Positions 5,875-11,076 of a stretch of DNA of 11,076 nucleotides are shown here, piece by piece (positions within the stretch are counted from its first letter, which is position 1; each line of letters begins with the position of its first letter). The notes under the pieces were generated by a model that was given only the letters and a program-made list of their open reading frames with translations, searched no databases and was not told the DNA's origin. This DNA is from Pseudofrankia nepalensis (lineage in GTDB: Bacteria; Actinomycetota; Actinomycetes; Frankiales; Frankiaceae). The stretch lies in the NCBI RefSeq assembly GCF_016786305.1, contig NZ_JADWYV010000296.1; one strand, 5' to 3'. A program made the translations under genes and the position numbers.

Positions 5875-6708
5875 TTACAGCTTGCGCGCGACCAGCCCGT
5901 ACACCCCGATCTCCGCATCGCGGCGCCTGCTGCGACGCCCGCCCCACCGATGGACCGGCACCACCCCGGGCTCCTTGAGCGTCATCCCGACCGGGACCAG
6001 CCCGGCGATCTCTTCCTTGCTCCGGACCCGCACCCGGATACCGCTGTGCTGGTAGACCTCGACCCCCCGACGGGCCTCCTCCGGCGCGAAATCGCCCGTC
6101 CCGTGACTCAGGATCAGAACACTGCCCGGCGCGAGCGCATCGACCAGCCGCCGCACGACCCCGGCCGGATCATCGGCGTCGAGCAGGAAAGGCAGCACCG
6201 CCACCAGCGACAACGCCACCGGCAGCGACAGATCCAACGTCCCGGCCACCTCGTCGCTGGCCAGGATGTCCTCCGGCGCGCGCAGGTCAGCTTCCACATA
6301 CGCCGTGCAGCCCTGCCGCGAGCTGGTCAACAGCGCACGGGCATACACCGACACCAGCGGATCGTTGTCCACGTACACGACCCGCGCAGCGGGGATGACC
6401 TCCTGCGCGATCTCGTGCACGTTCGGCGCCGCCGGGATACCCATCCCCACATCCAGGAACTGAGCCACACCAGCCCCGGCCACCTGCCGCACCGCCCGAT
6501 GCAGAAACCGCCGGTTCTCCCGCGCACCGAGCAGCGCAGACGGCATCACCTGTAGCACCCGTTCGGCCGCCGCCCGATCCGCCGGAAAGTTGTCCTTGCC
6601 CCCCAGGAAGTAGTCATACATCCGCGCCGCATGCGCAACCGTCAGGTTCAGCGAGGCCGACCCAGGGCCCCCGGACACCGTCACAGCCTCATCCCTTGTC
6701 GTCGTCAC
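5875..6708 (-). CDS. DUF574 (Methyltransf_19) SAM-dependent methyltransferase
   Basis: This 277-residue protein has the hallmark segments of the actinobacterial DUF574 / Methyltransf_19 family: ARMYDYFLGGKDNFPADR (28-45), ARENRRFLHRAVR (62-74), SAM-binding motif I FLDVGMGIP (84-92), VYVDNDPLV (111-119, acidic residues for the SAM ribose) and EADLRAPEDIL (139-149). Length is normal for the family. Substrates are unknown for most members. GTG 6708 overlaps the upstream stop as GTGA, with GGAG 8 bases before it; a GTG eight codons later is possible. Coupling to the HATPase gene suggests the two proteins are made together. Family assignment is very sure; role is not known. Confidence 0.92.
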   Translation of the reverse strand: MTTTRDEAVTVSGGPGSASLNLTVAHAARMYDYFLGGKDNFPADRAAAERVLQVMPSALLGARENRRFLHRAVRQVAGAGVAQFLDVGMGIPAAPNVHEIAQEVIPAARVVYVDNDPLVSVYARALLTSSRQGCTAYVEADLRAPEDILASDEVAGTLDLSLPVALSLVAVLPFLLDADDPAGVVRRLVDALAPGSVLILSHGTGDFAPEEARRGVEVYQHSGIRVRVRSKEEIAGLVPVGMTLKEPGVVPVHRWGGRRSRRRDAEIGVYGLVARKL

Positions 6709-7319
6709 CCGACCCGCTCCACGGCCACCGGCACATCGGCCGCCCCGTCGAAGTCCCAGTCATCCAGTGCCCGCAGCCGCTCAGCGACCCGCGCGAGCAC
6801 CTCCGGGTCCGTGCTGAACCGCACCGGGTACACCGGTTCCGGATACGCCGGTCGCGTCGGAGCCACCCTGCGCGCCAACGGCACAGGCGTCTCGTCCGGA
6901 CCGCGTGGCGGGGGCACGATCGCGCCGACGAGCTGCGCGCACACCACCAGGCCGCCAGACCTGGCCCGGTACCACGACCAGTCCTCGCACAGCGCCTCGA
7001 CCAGCCACAGGCCCCGGCCGCTCTCGTCCTCCTCCCCGGGCCGGGCGACCCGCGGACTCGTCAGCTCGGAGCGATCCCACACCTCCACCAGCACCCGGCC
7101 CTCGCCCGCTGTGAGCCGGACCGCCACGGATTCCCCGCCCGGCCCGCTCGCCTTGACCGCGTTCGAGGCCAGCTCAGCCACGACCTGTTCGGCGATCTCC
7201 ACCGCCGCCGGATCGACATGCCAACCCCGCAACCTCGCCACTGTGCCCCGACGAATCCGGGGCACTGCGTCTGGCCGGGCCGGGAACCGGGCCGCCGCGA
7301 CCAGCCCCCCGACGATCAC
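6705..7319 (-). CDS. HATPase_c_2 (anti-sigma-type) ATP-binding protein
   Basis: This 204-residue protein has a GHKL ATP-binding fold like SpoIIAB/RsbW-type serine kinases and their many actinobacterial relatives. The N box is AEQVVAELASNAV (43-55, Asn53), the G1 region VWDRSE (80-85, Asp82) and the G2 box DESGRGLWLVEAL (98-110). The C-terminal 70 residues are Pro/Arg-rich and not part of the usual domain. I chose GTG 7319 because GGAGG lies 7 bases upstream; GTG 7337 in the same frame lacks a ribosome binding site. It overlaps the methyltransferase start by 4 bases (GTGA). Many such proteins in Streptomyces sit beside XRE or DUF397 genes; no DUF397 gene is seen here. No anti-anti-sigma partner is in the window. 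Confidence 0.85.
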   Translation of the reverse strand: MIVGGLVAAARFPARPDAVPRIRRGTVARLRGWHVDPAAVEIAEQVVAELASNAVKASGPGGESVAVRLTAGEGRVLVEVWDRSELTSPRVARPGEEDESGRGLWLVEALCEDWSWYRARSGGLVVCAQLVGAIVPPPRGPDETPVPLARRVAPTRPAYPEPVYPVRFSTDPEVLARVAERLRALDDWDFDGAADVPVAVERVG

Positions 7320-7383
7320 GCCGCTGCCTCCGCCCACAGCAGCCGCGCCCAGAGTCGGACCGCCAGTCCCCTGCCCTCAGGCC

Positions 7384-7413
7384 GCGACAGAGGCACCATC
7401 GATGCTCTGTCGC
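7384..7413. terminator. 9-bp inverted repeat between operons
   Basis: GCGACAGAG and CTCTGTCGC pair perfectly around a 12-base loop that contains the palindrome CATCGATG. It lies 60 bases past the stop of the unknown gene and 65 bases before the HATPase start. It could terminate the upstream unit or act as an operator for the downstream pair; there is no U-run to decide. The rest of 7320-7472 shows no gene. Confidence 0.4.
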
Positions 7414-7472
7414 CCGGGCCGGGCCTGTCGACAAGACATGTCGCCATCGTCGTCACCGGCCACCCTCCATGG

Positions 7473-8591
7473 TCATCCCTTCGTTGTGGTGCCGTCCGGC
7501 CCGCGCCAGTCGGTCCGGCGGAAGATCAGATCGAATGCGTCCGCGCCGTGACGCTGGTCAAGCCATTGGGTCAGCTCGTGTGGATCCCCGCTTGCCATTG
7601 CCTCAACTATTAGCGCGTGAAGGTCATCAGATTCGATGCCGCCTACTTCCCCGAGGAACGTCGCATACCGGCTGCTGACCTCCCGCTCATAGGAGGCCAT
7701 CGCGGCCATGTACCGGTCGATTCCAGCGCCGCCGACGTCCGTAGGGCGTTGTTGACCCATGAGTTCGGCCTGGTCAGCTTCGGTGAGTAGCCCGGTGGTG
7801 TCGTGGAACATGAGGCGATCCCGAGCGTTGGACGGCGCGGATAGGCCGAGCGCAACGGCGGTGTGGCGGGCGACTGTTCGTGCCTCGCGGTCCGTCGCTC
7901 CCTCCATCACCACGCCGAGATTCCGTGTGGACGCTGCCTCCGACGCGTCTAGGGCCGAGTACGGAGCCCCGCCGGGGTCGCGCCGGTTAATCCCGTACCG
8001 ACGACGGAAGATCTTGGACTCGTATATCACGTACTCGCGGAATGTACTGTAGTGCACTGAGTCATGAATGTATGAACGCAGCAGATCTAGCGCCGTCAAG
8101 ATGGGTGGTGCGCCAGCCTTGGAAGGGTGCAAGTGCCCGTGCCGAGTGACGACCGAACCCATTTGGAGATGCCGGTATCCCTGGTCGGGATGATGAAATC
8201 CGCCGTACCTGTCCTCCGACGTCGACCGGATACCTACCCACACCCGATCCGGCGACAGCATCCGGTGTAATCCAAACTGCCCGCAGCGTGCCGCTGCGAG
8301 CGCGGCACCGATGCGGAAGATCTCACGGGTCGGCCGGTCCCATGCGTCGACTACTTCACGAAGAGGCAGAAAAACAATGTCCGGACCAGCGGGGTGAACG
8401 CGATCCAGTGCCGCCGTGGCCCGCGCAGCGGCCAGGAGAATCCCGGCGTCCGTGCGATCCACGAGCCTACCGCCTAGACGCTCGTTAGGCGCAAGCGATT
8501 CGTGTCTCGGCAGCCAAGTTAGCGTGTGGTCTGGATCAGAAGTCGATGCGACTCGTGCATCCCCTCTGGTAGCTGGTCCGGCGGGAACCAT
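7473..8591 (-). CDS. Unrecognised 372-aa protein downstream of NUDIX hydrolase
   Basis: I do not recognise a named family. The protein is soluble, with no signal peptide or membrane span. A central block (about 128-200) is rich in His and aromatics: GFHHPDQGYRHLQMG, RHGHLHPSKAG and YIHDSVHYSTFREY, including an HxxxH (H176, H180). These could bind a metal, but no known catalytic signature such as HExxH is present. The C-terminal third is helical and acidic. ATG 8591 lies inside the NUDIX gene (73-base overlap) with GGAGG only 4 bases upstream; the next in-frame start, GTG 8462, would drop the LTWLPRH segment. Third-position G/C is visibly lower than in the left half (12 of codons 11-36 by hand count). 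It is very likely co-transcribed with NUDIX. Confidence 0.72.
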   Translation of the reverse strand: MVPAGPATRGDARVASTSDPDHTLTWLPRHESLAPNERLGGRLVDRTDAGILLAAARATAALDRVHPAGPDIVFLPLREVVDAWDRPTREIFRIGAALAAARCGQFGLHRMLSPDRVWVGIRSTSEDRYGGFHHPDQGYRHLQMGSVVTRHGHLHPSKAGAPPILTALDLLRSYIHDSVHYSTFREYVIYESKIFRRRYGINRRDPGGAPYSALDASEAASTRNLGVVMEGATDREARTVARHTAVALGLSAPSNARDRLMFHDTTGLLTEADQAELMGQQRPTDVGGAGIDRYMAAMASYEREVSSRYATFLGEVGGIESDDLHALIVEAMASGDPHELTQWLDQRHGADAFDLIFRRTDWRGPDGTTTKG

Positions 8592-8968
8592 CGTGCCTCC
8601 AGAACTTCCAAAGTGTTGACCTTGAGCGTTCCTCCAGAGAGTCTTGCCGCGTAAGCGACTTCGACTCGCAACCTGAACCCACTTTTCAGATGAAGCAGTT
8701 CAGCGACTTCTACATCCAGTCCGGTTTCTTCTCGGACCTCCCGGACGACGGTGTCCTCGAATCGCTCTGATGCCTTGGCGTACCCCGTGGGTAGACCCCA
8801 CTGTCGATGTTCCGGCCATAGCCTGTGACGGAGAAGAAGTACATGCCCGTCGCCATTGGCAACGATGCCAGTGACGCCGATCATAAATTTGGAGTGTGCG
8901 AGCCACAGCACCCACCACTGTGCGGGGCCACGAAGTGCTCTCCATGCCATGGTCAGCACTTTTCTCAT
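8519..8968 (-). CDS. NUDIX hydrolase
   Basis: This 149-residue protein has a perfect Nudix box, G-x5-E-x7-REVREETGL, at residues 62-84 (G62, E68, R76, E77, E80, E81, G83). The glutamates bind the divalent metals used to cleave nucleoside diphosphate-linked compounds. The N-terminal extension before the fold (MAWRALRGPAQWWVLWLAHSKF) is rich in Trp and Arg. The substrate cannot be read from the box. ATG 8968 has GGAAG about 7 bases upstream. It is the first gene of the minus-strand unit, transcribed away from the XRE regulator, and overlaps the unknown gene. Confidence 0.92.
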   Translation of the reverse strand: MRKVLTMAWRALRGPAQWWVLWLAHSKFMIGVTGIVANGDGHVLLLRHRLWPEHRQWGLPTGYAKASERFEDTVVREVREETGLDVEVAELLHLKSGFRLRVEVAYAARLSGGTLKVNTLEVLEARWFPPDQLPEGMHESHRLLIQTTR

Positions 8969-9369
8969 CGCGTCTTCCTTCCGGGTCCGGTATCTGGGTT
9001 CGTCCGCGTCGACGATGATGCCGGATCGCTCCCCGCTATCGCCCTAGGCCCGCCGCGACTGCGTCACCGGAGACCAAAGGAGGTGCTCTGGACCCGCGAG
9101 GAAGGTCGCAGGCCGAGGCCAATAACAGCCGACCGCCACTGACGAGCCGACGCATCGCTACCCTGGCCGCTGGGTGCGCCGCGCCTACCCGCTGAGCCCG
9201 GCACCTCCCACGCCCCCGATCGACGCGCATGATCGTCACTCCGTCTCGGATTACGGAACGATGTAGGGACACCCAGGCCGGCATCTGCGCGACCGGCCCG
9301 GGGCTAAGAAGTAGCCTCCCGGTGGCGCTACGTCGCGACTAGTGGCAGCACTAGGGGCATGATGGTCAC
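8969..9369. other. 401-base divergent intergenic region
   Basis: This stretch lies between the divergent NUDIX and XRE starts and should hold both promoters. I see no consensus -35/-10 pair I would defend. It contains an unusually good ribosome binding site (AAAGGAGGTG, 9076-9085) with no ATG, GTG or TTG at usable spacing, and the dyad at 9339-9354. A minus-strand frame at 9036-9284 is probably spurious: it has no ribosome binding site and an Arg/Ala-rich product. Confidence 0.5.
9339..9354. promoter_or_regulatory. 16-bp dyad before the XRE gene, candidate autoregulatory operator
   Basis: CTAGTG-GCAG-CACTAG is perfectly symmetric and ends 15 bases before the GTG start, next to the AGGGG that may be the ribosome binding site. 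XRE-type repressors commonly bind dyads of this size by their own start. A bound protein here would block both transcription and access to the start region. Confidence 0.42.
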
Positions 9370-10503
9370 GTGGCAGTCGGAGAACTTGTGCGAGAGCTAC
9401 GCTCGGCGCGAGGGTGGTCCCAGAGCCGGCTAGCGGGTGAACTCTGCCGGGCAGCCGGTCGAGCGACGGTCACCCGCGAGACGGTCTCCCGTTGGGAGAC
9501 AGGAAAGATCAGCTGTCCTGACCCCTACTGGCTTCGACACCTCGCCGCCGTCCTTGAGGTGCCGCTGCAAGTTCTGGAGAATGAGAAGTTGGACCGACGC
9601 AGGTTCCTGACCGATCTGGCCGCGACGTCGATCGCGCCGATTGTGGCGAGTGACCTCATTCATGCGGGGTTCAGTGCCAGGCTTCAAGGCCGCGGACCGG
9701 ACATCGACGAGTGGCATGGGAAGCTCGCTGCCTACGGCACCGACTACATGGCCCTTGGCGCCGCCGAGATCCAGAAACGCCTCACCGTCGACCTGCTAGT
9801 GCTTCAGCAGCAGCTTGACCGCCCCGAGTTGTGGCAGGTCTCCGCCAAGCTTGCGACGCTCTTCGGAAAGACGTTCCCGGGCTCGGATGGCTCGAAGGCT
9901 GTCGACTGGTATCGGACGGCAGCCACAGCCGCCGACCGCTCCGAGGACGACCAAGCGCGCGTATGGGTGCGCGGACGGGCCACGATAGCGCTTGGCTACG
10001 AGGGCGCCTCTCTTGGAGTCGCCGAGTCCTTCGCGCGGCAGGCACTTGCGATCTCCGACAGGCCGTCACTTGGCAGACTGAACGCCGTCATGGGCCTTGC
10101 CCATGTCGCCGCCATCCGAGGTGACAGGTCCACGGCCCTCGACCTGCTCACCGAAGGCCGACGCATCTTCGACACCGTGGGTTCCGAAGAACAGACCTCC
10201 GACTATGCGGTCCCTGAGTGGCGCATGAACGTGTTCACAAGCCTCCTACACGCACGGCTAGGCGACGAGGCACACGCCGTCGAAGCGCAGGGGGTGGCCG
10301 GCAGTCTGCTCCCTCCATCCCTGCCACGGTTCGCGACCCACCTTGAGCTGCACCGGGGCCTGATGCTTGCGCGAGCCGGCGACCGCACCGGGGGCGTCCA
10401 GTACGCGCATGCCGCCATGGACCGTTTGCCTCCGGAGAAGCACTCGCTGACGCTGCGCCTCCTGGTTACAGAGGTCGAACGAGCGGCCGGCGTAACCCTG
10501 TAG
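9370..10503 (+). CDS. XRE-family regulator with TPR-like C-terminal region
   Basis: The 377-residue protein opens with an HTH_3/XRE DNA-binding domain (about 3-70): VGELVRELRSARGWSQSRLA, then TVTRETVSRWETGK as recognition helix, then PYWLRHLAAVLEVPL. A linker (DRRRFLTDLAATSIAP, 75-90) follows, as in many actinobacterial members. The remaining 280 residues are repeated helical pairs (for example 208-230, 236-262, 288-310, 325-350) consistent with TPR-like repeats that sense a partner or ligand. GTG 9370 is chosen because the HTH begins right after it; AGGGG lies about 13 bases upstream. GTG 9388 has a closer GGAG but would cut into helix 1. It is divergent from the NUDIX unit, so it probably controls that unit and itself; this is inferred from layout. 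Confidence 0.88.
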   Translation: MAVGELVRELRSARGWSQSRLAGELCRAAGRATVTRETVSRWETGKISCPDPYWLRHLAAVLEVPLQVLENEKLDRRRFLTDLAATSIAPIVASDLIHAGFSARLQGRGPDIDEWHGKLAAYGTDYMALGAAEIQKRLTVDLLVLQQQLDRPELWQVSAKLATLFGKTFPGSDGSKAVDWYRTAATAADRSEDDQARVWVRGRATIALGYEGASLGVAESFARQALAISDRPSLGRLNAVMGLAHVAAIRGDRSTALDLLTEGRRIFDTVGSEEQTSDYAVPEWRMNVFTSLLHARLGDEAHAVEAQGVAGSLLPPSLPRFATHLELHRGLMLARAGDRTGGVQYAHAAMDRLPPEKHSLTLRLLVTEVERAAGVTL

Positions 10504-10701
10504 TCGGTACCGGGCGGCCCCGACCACAAGCAACGCAAGGGCACAGACCCGCAGTTCAGGGCGAACACATCGATCCATGATCCATGATTGTCCAGTCCCA
10601 GGTGATGCTTGGCGGTTCTATCCCACCTGTTGCCTGACCGATGACCTAGAAATGGTTTTGACCTTCCGGGGTCGTTGTGCTCTGGCACCCGCCCGGCTCC
10701 G
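10504..10701. other. Intergenic region with short repeats, no gene seen
   Basis: This 198-base stretch separates the XRE stop from the convergent DUF4279-like gene. It contains a tandem ATCCATG pair near 10573-10586, a weak GTCGG/CCGAC pairing starting at the stop codon (10503-10524), and a 6-bp inverted repeat CAGGTG (10599-10604) / CACCTG (10624-10629) with a 19-base loop. Base composition is lower in GC than the surroundings. None of these is a clear terminator. An insertion-sequence remnant is possible but I cannot show it. Confidence 0.35.
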
Positions 10702-10995
10702 TCAGTAGCCGTACTCGTCGACGTCCAGCTCGGCGTGGGTGCGCCTCAGGAAGTCGAGGATCCGCGCGTCCACGTGCCAGCCGAACAAGTTGCGGTGCTC
10801 CGGCGGCTCCTGGTCAGAAGGAACGGCCGAGTCCTCCTCCCCGTCGTCCGAGTGCTCAAATTCCCGCACGACCTGCAGGACGCTGAAGATCGCGTGCTCG
10901 TCGGTCCTGCCGGCTTCGGATATCAGCGCACCGATGCGGTCGGCCGCAGGCAGCAGCCGATCCAGGACGTGGTCGATCTGCTCGTCGACGGTCAT
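10702..10995 (-). CDS. DUF4279-like protein, probably N-truncated or continuing past right edge
   Basis: The 97 residues from ATG 10995 read MTVDEQIDHVLDRLLPAADRIGALIS..., an acidic linker (HSDDGEEDSAVPSDQEPPEH, about 48-67), then LFGWHVDARILDFLRRTHAELDVDEYGY. The first and last segments match the pattern of the C-terminal half of DUF4279 proteins. Function of the family is unknown. The same frame stays open upstream to the window edge (27 more codons, including SRSWRKSGY just before the ATG), so the real start may lie outside. Alternatively the gene has lost its N-terminal half, and GGAAG 9 bases before ATG 10995 acts as ribosome binding site. Third-position G/C falls in the upstream codons (18 of 27 by hand count), which favours truncation slightly. 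Confidence 0.68.
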   Translation of the reverse strand: MTVDEQIDHVLDRLLPAADRIGALISEAGRTDEHAIFSVLQVVREFEHSDDGEEDSAVPSDQEPPEHRNLFGWHVDARILDFLRRTHAELDVDEYGY

Positions 10996-11076
10996 GTACC
11001 CTGACTTCCGCCATGATCGTGACTTGATCGCGTTGGTGGGTCGCTGACCTGTGGGTTCGCTGATCGAGGTCGCTGT

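Noticed and set aside
6631..7613. Two overlapping plus-strand frames of about 305 codons across the methyltransferase and HATPase genes
   Set aside because: The minus-strand genes carry unmistakable family motifs; the plus-strand products are Arg/Pro/Ser-rich without domains.
9036..9284. 82-codon minus-strand frame in the divergent intergenic region
   Set aside because: No ribosome binding site, basic low-complexity product, and it would occupy the expected promoter region.
9592..9639. Tat-like RRRFL segment in the XRE protein
   Set aside because: It lies after the DNA-binding domain, not at the N-terminus, and such segments are usual in actinobacterial XRE-TPR proteins.
10203..10688. 161-codon minus-strand frame overlapping the XRE gene end and intergenic region
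   Set aside because: Mostly antisense to the XRE coding sequence; no recognisable domain and no start signal.
10504..10701. Possible tRNA or attachment-site remnant
   Set aside because: I found no cloverleaf, no GTTCGAATC-type T-loop and no matching second copy in the window.

Overview
The window reads as high-GC actinobacterial DNA (Streptomyces-like or a related filamentous actinomycete; the genus cannot be fixed from this sequence). In the left part almost every codon ends in G or C, genes start at ATG or GTG behind GGAGG-type ribosome binding sites, and several neighbours overlap by 1 to 4 bases. I see no rRNA, tRNA, CRISPR array or complete insertion sequence.

The left half (1-5291) looks like the replication and transfer core of an actinomycete integrative and conjugative element (AICE) or a related plasmid, all on the minus strand. 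In transcription order it holds two tiny coupled membrane proteins (4795-4458), a terminator-like hairpin, a small beta-rich protein of the type found beside tra genes (4316-3972), an FtsK/SpoIIIE-like DNA translocase (3871-1925), a second hairpin, a RepSA-like HUH replication initiator (1825-413), and a partial unknown ORF (416 to the left edge) coupled to rep by an ATGA overlap. An excisionase and integrase would be expected beyond the left edge but are not in the window. Upstream of the membrane-protein pair is a roughly 500-base gene-free stretch with degenerate direct repeats, a stem-loop and a perfect 14-bp palindrome. It is the best candidate here for an origin, a transfer locus or an operator.

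The middle (5292-7319) holds a plus-strand unknown protein that ends against a strong 13-bp-stem terminator. It converges with a minus-strand pair: an anti-sigma-type HATPase protein coupled by GTGA to a DUF574 (Methyltransf_19) SAM-dependent methyltransferase.

The right part (7473-10503) has less extreme codon use. It holds a minus-strand pair, a NUDIX hydrolase overlapping an unrecognised 372-residue protein, and a divergent plus-strand XRE-type regulator with a TPR-like C-terminal region. About 400 bases separate the two units, with a 16-bp dyad next to the regulator's start. This looks like an accessory module controlled from one intergenic region. At the far right a DUF4279-like protein is either truncated or continues past the edge.

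My working view is a mobile-element core on the left and accessory or chromosomal genes on the right. The exact boundary cannot be seen.
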